In this document: positions 17,058-25,228 of the stretch, piece by piece
Layout of the letters: each line of letters starts with the position of its first letter
Numbering within the stretch: the stretch's first letter is position 1
Source: JAWSUT01 sp033549345
GTDB taxonomy: Bacteria > Bacillota > Dethiobacteria > Dethiobacterales > Dethiobacteraceae
Assembly: GCA_033549345.1 (NCBI GenBank)
Contig: JAWSUT010000001.1
Location: 1 to 64,000, forward strand
DNA: 64,000 nt
Reading direction: 5' to 3'
Program-made: the position numbers and the translations under genes
Notes under the pieces: model-generated
What the model saw: only the letters and a program-made list of their open reading frames with translations
Databases searched by the model: none
Told to the model about the DNA's origin: nothing

Positions 17058-17084
17058 CGGGGCACCCCATACCAGTTTATTTGA

Positions 17085-17873
17085 CTACAGACCTGCCAGT
17101 TTGAGAATAATGGTCACTGTGCCGGCAAACCAGCAATAATAGGCAAAGAAGTGAAACCTGCCTGTTTTAAGCAAATGAATAAATATTTTGATGGCAAAAA
17201 TACCGGCGATAAAGGCGGCAATCATGCCATAAACAACACCGCCGCTCAGGCCTGCATACCCTGCCTCACTCAGTTCTTTGAGTTCCAGCAGTGTTGCGCC
17301 TAAAATTACCGGAATCGAAACCAGGAAGGAAAATTTCACAGCTGTTTCCCTGTCCAGTCCCCGCCACAGCGCTGACGTTATTGTTGAGCCGGAACGGGAA
17401 ATGCCGGGGATAATGGCCAGCCCCTGTGCAACGCTAATCGTAAGCGCATCCAGTGCGGTCATCGTCCCTTCACTTTTCTGACCAGGACTGATACAGCATA
17501 ACGTGTAAACAATGACCCCGGTAATCAAAAGCATGAAGCCTGTGGTAATGGTTGAATCATAAAACCACTTAAAAACGTCGCCGAAAAAGTAGCCCATCAG
17601 GCCGGTGGGGATGATACCAAGAAACAGCATGACGGCAAAATGCCTTTCCTGCCCTTTACGCCAAAAGTGGGTAAGAACCCGTAAGATATCCGCACCAAAT
17701 ACCCACACTACAGAGAGCAGTGTCCCAAAGTGAACGAAAATTTCAAAGGTAATGCCGGGCTGACGGGCCCCAAGAAAATCCTGGGCAATAACAAGATGAC
17801 CGGAACTAGATACCGGTAAAAACTCCGTAAGGCCCTGCAGTATGCCTAGCAAAACACCTTCAACGTTGCCCAT
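17085..17873 (-). CDS. uppP: Undecaprenyl-diphosphatase UppP (BacA)
   Basis: UppP dephosphorylates undecaprenyl diphosphate on the outer face of the membrane to recycle the cell-wall lipid carrier and gives bacitracin tolerance. Both active-site signatures are present: GLTEFLPVSSSGH near the N-terminus and PGISRSGSTI in the middle, within about eight hydrophobic segments. The ATG at 17873, behind GGAGG with five bases between, gives 262 residues; the open frame to 17903 overlaps the transporter gene. It lies between ftsK and the Na/Pi gene on the same strand. Confidence 0.95.
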   Translation of the reverse strand: MGNVEGVLLGILQGLTEFLPVSSSGHLVIAQDFLGARQPGITFEIFVHFGTLLSVVWVFGADILRVLTHFWRKGQERHFAVMLFLGIIPTGLMGYFFGDVFKWFYDSTITTGFMLLITGVIVYTLCCISPGQKSEGTMTALDALTISVAQGLAIIPGISRSGSTITSALWRGLDRETAVKFSFLVSIPVILGATLLELKELSEAGYAGLSGGVVYGMIAAFIAGIFAIKIFIHLLKTGRFHFFAYYCWFAGTVTIILKLAGL

Positions 17874-17893
17874 GCAAACCTCCGTAATTTGTC

Positions 17894-18892
17894 TTAAAAC
17901 CATCTTGCTACAAATTCTCCAAAGACGCCAAATATCCTCTTTTTAGAAGGATTTTCCGAATCTGTCAGACGCTCTACAAGCTTCTGGAACGGTGTCAGCA
18001 ATAGTAACATAATTACGGCTCCGGTCAGATTGTACAGCGTGTGTGCGTTTGCCAATTGCCGGGGCAGTATATCCGACGTTTGCGACGCAATCCATACAAA
18101 CAAAGGAAACACTGTAATGACAATCATGACACTAAACACATTAAAAAGCAGATGGGCCAGCGCAGCCCGTCTGGCTGTCAGCCCCGCACCCAGCCCTGCC
18201 AAAAGCGAAGTTACACAGGTACCCACATCAGCACCCACAATGATAGCGGCGCCGGCGGCCAGACTCAGGATTCCTTCCCGTGCCAGAGCAACAGTCATGC
18301 CGACCACAGCACTGGAACTTTGTACAATCGCCGTTACAAGAGCGCCTGAGACAATGCCGGCAACAGGGTGTGCCGCAGCATGGCGCAGGAGCATTTCCAT
18401 CCAGCCTGTTTCCGCAAAAGGGATCAGCGCCTCAGCCATCGTCTGCAAACCGACCAGCAGCACGCCCAGGCCGGTTAAGGCTTTGCCGGCATTTCTTTGT
18501 TTTCCCGGACGGGAGACGAGCAGAAGCAGCATACCCAGCAGGGCAAACACGAGGGAATAATCGTCTATCTTAAACGACAAAAGCTGCCCAGTCACTGTGG
18601 TGCCCACGTTTGCACCAATGATAACCGCGATGGCAGCACCCAGACCAATTAGTCCGGCGTCCACCACACCTACTACGATGACAGTAGCCAGTGAACTGCT
18701 CTGTGTCACCGTAGTAAAAAGAAGGCCGCAGAGAAACGCACTGAGCCGGTTTCCGGTCATACGCTGCACCGCAACGGCAAACGATGAGCCCCACATTGTC
18801 TCCAGGGCGGAAGACATCAGTCTGAGGCCGCCAAGAAACAGCACCAATCCTACAGTCAGAGATATTATAGTCCCCAAAGGCATCACCTGCAA
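17894..18892 (-). CDS. Na+/phosphate symporter-like protein (NptA/YjbB type)
   Basis: About 332 residues, with eight or more membrane segments and the two inverted-repeat signatures TQSSSLATVIVVG and QSSSAVVGMTVALA that define Na/Pi-cotransporter (NptA, PF02690) halves. The GANVGTTVTG and GADVGTCVTS segments follow each. It likely moves phosphate or exports it; the PhoU-like C-terminal domain found in some relatives is lacking. The start is unclear: the frame opens at a TTG (18892), an ATG at 18883 sits right on the AGGTG site, and a TTG at 18877 has the best spacing. Confidence 0.85.
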   Translation of the reverse strand: MQVMPLGTIISLTVGLVLFLGGLRLMSSALETMWGSSFAVAVQRMTGNRLSAFLCGLLFTTVTQSSSLATVIVVGVVDAGLIGLGAAIAVIIGANVGTTVTGQLLSFKIDDYSLVFALLGMLLLLVSRPGKQRNAGKALTGLGVLLVGLQTMAEALIPFAETGWMEMLLRHAAAHPVAGIVSGALVTAIVQSSSAVVGMTVALAREGILSLAAGAAIIVGADVGTCVTSLLAGLGAGLTARRAALAHLLFNVFSVMIVITVFPLFVWIASQTSDILPRQLANAHTLYNLTGAVIMLLLLTPFQKLVERLTDSENPSKKRIFGVFGEFVARWF

Positions 18893-18983
18893 CTATTTTA
18901 TGCGGGCAGGGCATTATAAATCTCTGGTAATATTGGGAGACTAATCAAAAAGTACGTTTTATTTGCTCACAGGAGGCAGATTG

Positions 18984-20267
18984 ATGCTAACACGACGCAA
19001 ATTCCTGAGACTTTGCCTGCAGTCGGCCGCATCGGCAGGCCTTGCCAGCCTGCTTCTGCCTGAACTGGCCGATGCGCTGAGCCTCATACCGGGCGGCAAG
19101 CCGCCTGTCATCTGGCTTGAGGGTACGTCCTGTACGGGCAATTCTATTTCACTGGATAATATAGCCGACCCGTCGCTACGCACAGTTTTTGAAGAGATAA
19201 TCGACCTGCGCTACAGCCAATTGTATATGTGGGCACAGAATGAGGAAGCGGTCGGGCTACTCCTGGACACAGTCAGTAAACACAAGGATGAATTTATTCT
19301 GGTGGTGGAAGGCGGAATTCCCATGGGACTGCCGGAAGCCGTTATTATTGGTGAAGCAGACGGCAAAGCCCTAAACGCCCGCGACTTGATTCCACGGATT
19401 GCAGACCAGGCAAAGGCTGTGGTTGCCGTTGGCAACTGCGCAGCATTCGGCGGCCCGTCAATGGCCAGTCCCAACCCTACCGGCACAAAAGGGGTATGGA
19501 AGGTGGTCCAGACCAAACCTGTCATCAATGTGCCCGGATGCCCGGCACATCCGGACTGGATGGTGGGGACACTGGTCCATCTGATTCTCTACGGATTGCC
19601 CCGCGTGGATGAGTTTCGTCGGCCCACCATGTTTTTCGGACAGCTTGTCCATGATATCTGCCCGCGGCGCTTCCATTTCTTTAACGGGGATTTTGCCGCA
19701 GCACCCGGGCAGGCAGGCTGCCTGTTCAAAGTAGGATGCAAAGGCCCCATCACACATGCGGACTGTCCCACACGCAAGTTCAATGACGGGGTCAACTGGT
19801 GTATTAATGCCAACAATCCCTGTATCGGCTGCGCCGCACCGGATTTTCCCGATGGAGGCACTTCTCCGTTTTTTTCTCACCTGTCTGATGTCCGCGTACC
19901 TCCAGGGGTAGGTGTTACCGCTAATACCGTGGCTAAAGGAGTCGCAGCTGCCACAGCCCTGGGAATCGGTACGCACTTCACGCTAAGCCTGGCAAAAGGG
20001 CGGCTGGGCAAACAGCTGACACCCGCCGAAGAGCTTCTGCCGGCAGAAGAACAAATTCAACCGGAAGTTCAGTCCACACAGCTACTAAATGATATGAATC
20101 AGGAGCTGCAGGAAGAAAAGGAAGCCATTGATAGGCTGGAAGACAGCCAGTTTGTCCTGAGAAGAGAAATTCGTCAACTTAGGGAAGCAAATCGCCCGCA
20201 AAGCAGAAGATCCTTTCTGTCCCGCCTGAACATCCTGCGTTTTCTACGCCGGAAAAATAAGCTTTAG
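18984..20267 (+). CDS. NiFe hydrogenase small subunit with Tat signal and coiled-coil tail
   Basis: 427 residues. Twin-arginine signal TRRKFLRLC with a cleavage-type ADA at 30. Cluster ligands by position: proximal C50, C152, C186, with N53 where the second Cys of CxxC is usual; distal H223, C226, C246, C252; medial C261, C273, C280, C283, where C273 replaces the proline of [3Fe-4S] enzymes, so a [4Fe-4S] medial cluster is likely. A membrane helix at about 308-336 contains H331, a possible haem ligand. After it come ~90 unusual residues with a heptad-like stretch (about 362-403) and a very basic end, which should be in the cytoplasm. The ATG at 18984 is seven bases after GGAGG. It is an uptake-type, outward-facing enzyme. 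Confidence 0.92.
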   Translation: MLTRRKFLRLCLQSAASAGLASLLLPELADALSLIPGGKPPVIWLEGTSCTGNSISLDNIADPSLRTVFEEIIDLRYSQLYMWAQNEEAVGLLLDTVSKHKDEFILVVEGGIPMGLPEAVIIGEADGKALNARDLIPRIADQAKAVVAVGNCAAFGGPSMASPNPTGTKGVWKVVQTKPVINVPGCPAHPDWMVGTLVHLILYGLPRVDEFRRPTMFFGQLVHDICPRRFHFFNGDFAAAPGQAGCLFKVGCKGPITHADCPTRKFNDGVNWCINANNPCIGCAAPDFPDGGTSPFFSHLSDVRVPPGVGVTANTVAKGVAAATALGIGTHFTLSLAKGRLGKQLTPAEELLPAEEQIQPEVQSTQLLNDMNQELQEEKEAIDRLEDSQFVLRREIRQLREANRPQSRRSFLSRLNILRFLRRKNKL

Positions 20268-20279
20268 CCGGAGGAAAGA

Positions 20280-21692
20280 ATGACCAGAGTCAGAATGAAC
20301 CCGCTAACCCGGGTACACGGGTATATGTCCGTGGAAGTTGAAATTAAAAACGGGGTTGTAACAGACGCCTGGAGCAGCGGACTGCTTTTCCGGGGTTTTG
20401 AGGCAATGCTCAAAGGGCGTTCCCCACATGATGCGGTTTATCTTACACAGCGCATTTGCGGTATCTGTTCTTCAGCTCACGCCATTGCCGCTTCCGTAGC
20501 ACTGGAAAATGCGTTTGATATTGAGGTTCCCCACAACGGCGTGATTCTGCGTAATCTCATTTTCGGAGCAGATTTGATTCAAAACCACATCCGTCAGCTC
20601 TACCTGCTTGCCATACCCGACTATATCAACACACCGTTAAATGCACCCGGACACAGGCAGCGCGGTGGGGATTTCCGGCTGCCCAAAAACATTGAAAGCC
20701 GAATCCAGGCAAATTATCTGGAAGCTTTGGATACGGCGCATAAGGCTCATGAAGCGGTCGCCACATTTGGCGGGAAAGCGCCCCACCTGCAAAGTATTCT
20801 TGCAGGGGGCGTCACAGAAAAAGCACTCACCGACCGGATTATGCGCTTCCAGGCATTAATCGCCGAACTTTACGATTTTATCAGGGAAAAACTGCTTCCC
20901 GATATGGAAGATATCACACGCTACTACGACGATTATTTTACGATCGGGCGGGGTTACGGCAACCTGCTGTCGTTCGGCCTGTTTCCGCTGGGATCCCGCG
21001 ACAAGGGGCGTTTCTATAGACCCGGCTTAATCCGGGCAGGGGAAGGCCGCGGTGAATTTGACCCGGAGCAAATAAAACAGGATATCCGTCATGCGTGGTA
21101 CAGCGGCACGGAAGGCCCGGCACATCCTCTGAAGCAAGAGAGCGTGCCGTCTCCCCGCAAAGAAGGTGCCTATTCATGGATTAAGGCACCTCGCTACGGG
21201 GGTGAACCGTTCGAAGGCGGCCCGCTAGCTCGAATGTGGCTGGCCGGGATTTATCAAAACGGCATATCTGTTATGGACCGCCTGATGGCCCGGGCCATCG
21301 AAATCAAAGAAGTGGCGGAACAGCTAAACGCCTGGGTCCAAGAGGTGATTCCCGACCAACCCACCATCAACTGGGTGGACCCGCTGCCGACGGAAGGGGA
21401 AGGGGCGGGGCTGGTTGACTCAATGCGGGGTACACTGGCTCACTGGATTGAAGCCAGGAACCGCAGGATTGTCTCCTACCGTATTATCACTCCTTCAGCA
21501 TGGAACCTTTCACCCCGCAGCGACTCAGGACAGCGGGGTCCCCTGGAGGAGGCGCTGGTGGGCACTCCTATAAACGATGAAAACAATCCCCTGGAACTCG
21601 GCAGAGTCGTGCGCTCTTATGATCCGTGCATTTCCTGTGCTGTTCACGTGCTGCAAAAAGACGGGTCCAGCCGTCACTGGCAGCAGCTTTAA
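20280..21692 (+). CDS. NiFe hydrogenase large subunit
   Basis: 470 residues holding the Ni-Fe active site. The four nickel ligands are C60 and C63 (RICGIC) and C450 and C453 (DPCISCAVH). The protein continues 14 residues past H456; this peptide is removed by the maturation protease after nickel insertion, and that protease is encoded two genes on. The start MTRVRMNPLTRVHGYMSVEVEI is typical of membrane-bound uptake enzymes. GGAGG lies seven bases before the ATG; 12 bases separate it from the small-subunit gene. No hyp genes for the Fe(CN)2CO cofactor are seen in the window. Confidence 0.96.
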   Translation: MTRVRMNPLTRVHGYMSVEVEIKNGVVTDAWSSGLLFRGFEAMLKGRSPHDAVYLTQRICGICSSAHAIAASVALENAFDIEVPHNGVILRNLIFGADLIQNHIRQLYLLAIPDYINTPLNAPGHRQRGGDFRLPKNIESRIQANYLEALDTAHKAHEAVATFGGKAPHLQSILAGGVTEKALTDRIMRFQALIAELYDFIREKLLPDMEDITRYYDDYFTIGRGYGNLLSFGLFPLGSRDKGRFYRPGLIRAGEGRGEFDPEQIKQDIRHAWYSGTEGPAHPLKQESVPSPRKEGAYSWIKAPRYGGEPFEGGPLARMWLAGIYQNGISVMDRLMARAIEIKEVAEQLNAWVQEVIPDQPTINWVDPLPTEGEGAGLVDSMRGTLAHWIEARNRRIVSYRIITPSAWNLSPRSDSGQRGPLEEALVGTPINDENNPLELGRVVRSYDPCISCAVHVLQKDGSSRHWQQL

Positions 21693-21705
21693 CAAGGAGG
21701 TTTCC

Positions 21706-22365
21706 ATGCAGAATAACATACGTCAGCCTTGGGAAATCAGACTATTTCACTGGCTTATCTTTGTTGTCATCATGCTTAAATTCTGGAGCGGGTTTTATAT
21801 CAGCTATCCCCATCCGTTGTGGGGTTTTTCCGGAATGTACGGTGCGCGGATGCTTCACGCTACCATGACGCCTGTCCTGGCCGCTCTCTTGGCTTTTCGT
21901 ATCTATTATGCTATAGTTTCCGGTGACTGGCGTGAGGTGATTGCCTGGCGGCGCAGTGATTTTAGGCAAATCCGTCCCTGGCTGCGGACGTTTTTGTTTT
22001 TGCAGGACACCCCTTTGCGGGTACAAAATAAATATGAAATCGGCCAGCGCCTGCTGTTTATGGCGGTCTTTCTCACCATGCCTGTATTTTATACCACAGG
22101 TGTAATCCTGTTGAATTTCCCCTTTTTCCGCTGGCTGAATGTTTTCTACGGCGGGCAGGGAATTTCCCGGATTGCTCATTTTCTGGCGTCCGTATTTCTT
22201 GCTGCTTTTGTGGCATTTCATATCTACCTGGCACTAAGCCTAAGCGTGGACCGTCTCAAAGCCATGTTCACCGGACGCATCCCGGTACCCTCCGCTAAAG
22301 AAAGGAGTATTCAGGATGAATCCGATTCACCTGGTGGCAATGGGAAACCCGGTCATGTCCGATGA
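21706..22365 (+). CDS. Hydrogenase cytochrome b subunit
   Basis: 219 residues with four membrane helices (about 14-31, 50-70, 113-136, 153-178). His residues H15, H51, H158 and H172 lie within them, as needed for two b haems in the HupC/HydC (Ni_hydr_CYTB) family. It would take electrons from the hydrogenase small subunit to the quinone pool. The start at 21706 follows AAGGAGG with five bases between; the open frame upstream overlaps the large subunit and is not used. Its end overlaps the protease gene by 50 bases. Confidence 0.92.
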   Translation: MQNNIRQPWEIRLFHWLIFVVIMLKFWSGFYISYPHPLWGFSGMYGARMLHATMTPVLAALLAFRIYYAIVSGDWREVIAWRRSDFRQIRPWLRTFLFLQDTPLRVQNKYEIGQRLLFMAVFLTMPVFYTTGVILLNFPFFRWLNVFYGGQGISRIAHFLASVFLAAFVAFHIYLALSLSVDRLKAMFTGRIPVPSAKERSIQDESDSPGGNGKPGHVR

Positions 22366-22816
22366 CGGGGCAGGCCCCCTGGTTCTTGAAGCTCTTGCGG
22401 TAAAGAAATGGCCCGCTCCGGTCATTTTTCATAACACAGGTACCGTTAGTTTGGCATACAGCGCCATGCTAAGAGAGCCGGGAAGAATTATTATCGTAGA
22501 CGCCCTTTGCGGTGGCAGACCGCCGGGTACGGTTTCCCGCACCCGGGCCGACAGCCTTTGTCTCAGAAGTGATACCGCCTTTTCTCTCCACGACCTGCAC
22601 CTGCTGCATCTTACCGCACGTTTTTATCCCCACCGGCTCACCGATATCCAGGTTTTTGGTATAGAGCCGCTCAACCTGAATCCCGGTCTTACCCCATCAG
22701 CTGCGGTGTCCCGCACATTGCCACTCCTCACCCGCGCTGTTTCCAGACAAATTATGCGGTACATCCAGCCCTTGTCTCCCTCTTTGAGTCACGCTAAAAC
22801 AAAAGGAGCCATATAG
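22316..22816 (+). CDS. Hydrogenase maturation protease (HycI/HupD family)
   Basis: 166 residues. GNPVMSDDGAG at the N-terminus, D62 in IIIVDAL and H92 in SLHDLHLL fit the nickel-sensing residues of this endopeptidase family; FGIEP is another family landmark. It removes the C-terminal peptide of the large subunit encoded upstream. The ATG, with AAAGGAG upstream, lies inside the cytochrome b gene in another frame, so the two are probably translationally linked. It is the last gene of the operon. Confidence 0.93.
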   Translation: MNPIHLVAMGNPVMSDDGAGPLVLEALAVKKWPAPVIFHNTGTVSLAYSAMLREPGRIIIVDALCGGRPPGTVSRTRADSLCLRSDTAFSLHDLHLLHLTARFYPHRLTDIQVFGIEPLNLNPGLTPSAAVSRTLPLLTRAVSRQIMRYIQPLSPSLSHAKTKGAI

Positions 22817-22826
22817 TGGCTCCTTT
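22802..22826. terminator. Terminator of the hydrogenase operon
   Basis: AAAGGAGCCA/TGGCTCCTTT perfect 10-bp stem overlapping the protease stop. It lies between convergent genes and may serve the lipoprotein gene as well. Confidence 0.85.
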
Positions 22827-22841
22827 GTCTTAGGATCATGT

Positions 22842-24008
22842 TCATTCTGTTTCAGTTTCCGCATCTTCTTCAGGGTTCGGCATTTCCGCAAGCTTTGTTT
22901 CAAGTTCGCCGACCAAATCCGCCAGCGCATCGGTTTCCAGGTAAAAATGATTTTCCTCTTCCCCTTTTTGATACGTCACAATATATGTTGAAGCATTATT
23001 TTGCCGCAGAATCATATTGGTGCCGTCACTTAGGGCAAATAAAATGTTTAAATCGGGTATGGTAATATCGACGGTATTTTTCATTGTTGCATAGTGCTCA
23101 TTAAAAACCTCAACAATTTCTGTGAAATCCTCCGCATCTTCCAGGACCAGCACACGTTCATCATCTGTGTTAAAATTTTTCACCCGTACCTGTTCAATGT
23201 TGTCAAGTGACAATGTATGCGGGAGCGGCAGTTCATCAAAGGGAAGGAAAGCGGTCTGATAAGCACGCTTCTTTTTCCTGTGGGTATCTCCCATGCCGGC
23301 TACCATTTTGCCGTCTTCATCGAAAAGGTCAAATTTTTCCACATCCGCAGTTTTGGTGACTACAAATATGTAACCCCTGTCACCGGATAGGTCTTCCTCG
23401 ATAATTTGCCAGTTGTTTAGCATAATTACAGCTTTTACATAGGCTGTGTCCGTGGATTGGTCTGTTTCTGCCGGCTCGTTGGCCGCCTGATCACCATCAG
23501 CCGCTTGGGCATCATCATCTGTATCGCCTTCCGGGCCGGCCTCGCCTTCGGCAGCTTCTTCTGCCTCTGCCTCATCTTCAGCCGGTTCTCCTGTTTCCTC
23601 TTCCTGGTCTTGTCCCTCTTCTCCCACTTCTTTCTCTTCCCCTACGGCTTCCTGCTGTTTTTTTTCAGCAAAATGTCCGAAAAGGATCATCACGTTTTCG
23701 TCCAGCAGCCGGTTAACTGAAAACTCATCATACCCGGCGGCCAGGCCTTTGGCGATTTTGGAAACACCCTCACTTTCTACCATAAATAGTTCAATTATCT
23801 CAGTGTTGTCCCCGACCGCGCTTTTGGTCAGGACCAGCATACCGCCGTTATACGATTCGGTTGCCAGGATATTGGATTTGCTGCCTGCGGGATTTATTGA
23901 ACCGTAAGCCTGCCGTACATATTCCGTGGCCTGCATCACACTAAAGGTACCACACCCGGCGGCCAGTAACATAAAAATAAGAACAGACAGCACCACTCCC
24001 CTACGCAC
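22842..24008 (-). CDS. Lipoprotein with acidic spacer, unknown function
   Basis: 388 residues. A lipobox LLAAGC (C19) follows a hydrophobic signal, so it should be anchored on the outer face of the membrane. A globular part (20-115) is followed by a long run of Glu, Asp, Gln and Ala (about 117-190) and then a second globular part containing YVKAVIMLNNWQIIEEDL and EQVRVKNFNTDDERVLVL. The second part looks like a beta-rich domain; I do not recognise a family. GTG start behind GGGGGAG. It is monocistronic, next to ylzJ but preceded by that operon's terminator. Confidence 0.75.
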   Translation of the reverse strand: MRRGVVLSVLIFMLLAAGCGTFSVMQATEYVRQAYGSINPAGSKSNILATESYNGGMLVLTKSAVGDNTEIIELFMVESEGVSKIAKGLAAGYDEFSVNRLLDENVMILFGHFAEKKQQEAVGEEKEVGEEGQDQEEETGEPAEDEAEAEEAAEGEAGPEGDTDDDAQAADGDQAANEPAETDQSTDTAYVKAVIMLNNWQIIEEDLSGDRGYIFVVTKTADVEKFDLFDEDGKMVAGMGDTHRKKKRAYQTAFLPFDELPLPHTLSLDNIEQVRVKNFNTDDERVLVLEDAEDFTEIVEVFNEHYATMKNTVDITIPDLNILFALSDGTNMILRQNNASTYIVTYQKGEEENHFYLETDALADLVGELETKLAEMPNPEEDAETETE

Positions 24009-24162
24009 GTTTTCTCCCCCTCTTTCTGTTGGTCTTCTGTAAATTTTGCTATGTATTAATTTAACACAAAACTTAAATTTCCTTTTTTTGAAAGTTTTGC
24101 GCCGACGATTAATTTATCACTCTACTACTAAGACAACATTTCACTGAAAAAGGTTCCACTGA

Positions 24163-24198
24163 GAAAAAAACCGGGCAAGCTATAACTTAGCCGCCCGG
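24163..24198 (-). terminator. Terminator overlapping the ylzJ stop
   Basis: CCGGGC/GCCCGG with an inner AAG/CTT pairing, followed by seven T's on the minus strand. The 5' arm is inside the last codons of ylzJ. Confidence 0.85.
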
Positions 24199-24413
24199 CA
24201 TGTAACATTGTATTCAATTATGCTTCCCGGCTGGATTTCCGGATCAAGATAATACATGGGATCCGAAGATATTAGCCGCACCACACGCGCGGTATTTCGA
24301 CCGGTTTCTTCCACCATCAGCATACCGTTCTTCCAGGGAATTTCCTGGTAGGCTGGCTGGTAGGTATCGCTTCCGTCCATAACCGCCTCAATGGGCATCA
24401 CAGTCCAGAGCAT
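24180..24413 (-). CDS. ylzJ: YlzJ-like protein
   Basis: 77 residues, small and soluble; EIPWKNGMLMVEETGRNTARVVRLISSDPMYYLDPEIQPGS contains the segments NGMLMVE and RLISSDP..YLDP of the YlzJ family. The function is unknown. It follows tepA with the stop and start overlapping (TGATG), exactly the arrangement in Bacillus (ymfB-ylzJ), upstream of spoIIIE. Confidence 0.85.
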   Translation of the reverse strand: MLWTVMPIEAVMDGSDTYQPAYQEIPWKNGMLMVEETGRNTARVVRLISSDPMYYLDPEIQPGSIIEYNVTCRAAKL

Positions 24414-25165
24414 CAGTGCACCACTCCGTCGGCTTTGGCGTCGATGAGCTCTTCAAGTTTCCGGACTGCCTGGCTCAGGCCGCCCACCTCATTAATCAGG
24501 CCGTCATCCACAGCGTCTTTGCCTACCATTACCGTCCCGATGTCCCGTGCCAGTTGGTCGGTGCAAAACATCAGATGGCGAAACTTCTCTTCCGTAACGC
24601 TGGAGTGTTTGGTGACAAACTTGATCACCCTATCCTGCATCTTGTCAAGATATTCATATGTTTGCGGTACCCCGATGACAAGCCCGCTTAAACGAATTGG
24701 GTGAACTGTCATTGTTGCCGTTTCTGTTATGAATGAGTAATCCGCACTCACTGCAACCGGTACGCCGATACTGTGTCCACCACCTAAAACCAGAGAAACT
24801 GTAGGCTTGGACAATGTGTCGACCATTTCCGCTATGGCCAGCCCCGCCTCAACATCACCGCCAACTGTATTTAAGATAATCAGCAGGCCCTTAATCTTAG
24901 GGTTCTGCTCAATTGCCACAAGTTGGGGGATGATATGCTCATACTTTGTCGTTTTATTCTGAGGAGGCAGGGTCATATGGCCTTCAATCTGACCAATAAT
25001 TGAAATCGTGTGTATACTGCTTTCCTGTGGCTGCGGAACATTCGTCTGTCCAAGCTGTTGAATGTTTTGTAATGTGCTTTCATCTTTTTGCTGATTGGGA
25101 TTTTCCGGGGTCTGACGTGTTCTGCGTGGCTGGGAACGCTGTCTGCGATGGGTTTGCTCCGTCAA
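24413..25165 (-). CDS. tepA: ClpP-like membrane-associated protease TepA
   Basis: 250 residues. After a ~45-residue Gln/Arg-rich tail comes a ClpP/crotonase-fold domain. The nucleophile is S132 in GGGHSIGVPVA and the likely His is H155 in MTVHPIRL; NTVGGDVEAGLAIAEM is the oxyanion-side motif. This is the Bacillus YmfB/TepA subgroup, described as helping protein export and degrading signal-peptide or spore proteins (family knowledge). TTG start eight bases after GAGGAAG. It follows RNase J by 63 bases without a visible terminator. Confidence 0.9.
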   Translation of the reverse strand: MTEQTHRRQRSQPRRTRQTPENPNQQKDESTLQNIQQLGQTNVPQPQESSIHTISIIGQIEGHMTLPPQNKTTKYEHIIPQLVAIEQNPKIKGLLIILNTVGGDVEAGLAIAEMVDTLSKPTVSLVLGGGHSIGVPVAVSADYSFITETATMTVHPIRLSGLVIGVPQTYEYLDKMQDRVIKFVTKHSSVTEEKFRHLMFCTDQLARDIGTVMVGKDAVDDGLINEVGGLSQAVRKLEELIDAKADGVVH

Positions 25166-25228
25166 GATATCACTTCCTCAATTGATTCTCTTATCTATTA
25201 TCCCATCGGAGACAAAGGCTTATACTTC

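Noticed and set aside
18893..18983. TATAAT in the gap between the Na/Pi and hydrogenase genes
   Set aside because: The minus-strand TATAAT (18913-18918) has no -35 at a usable distance, and no plus-strand promoter for the hydrogenase operon could be recognised.
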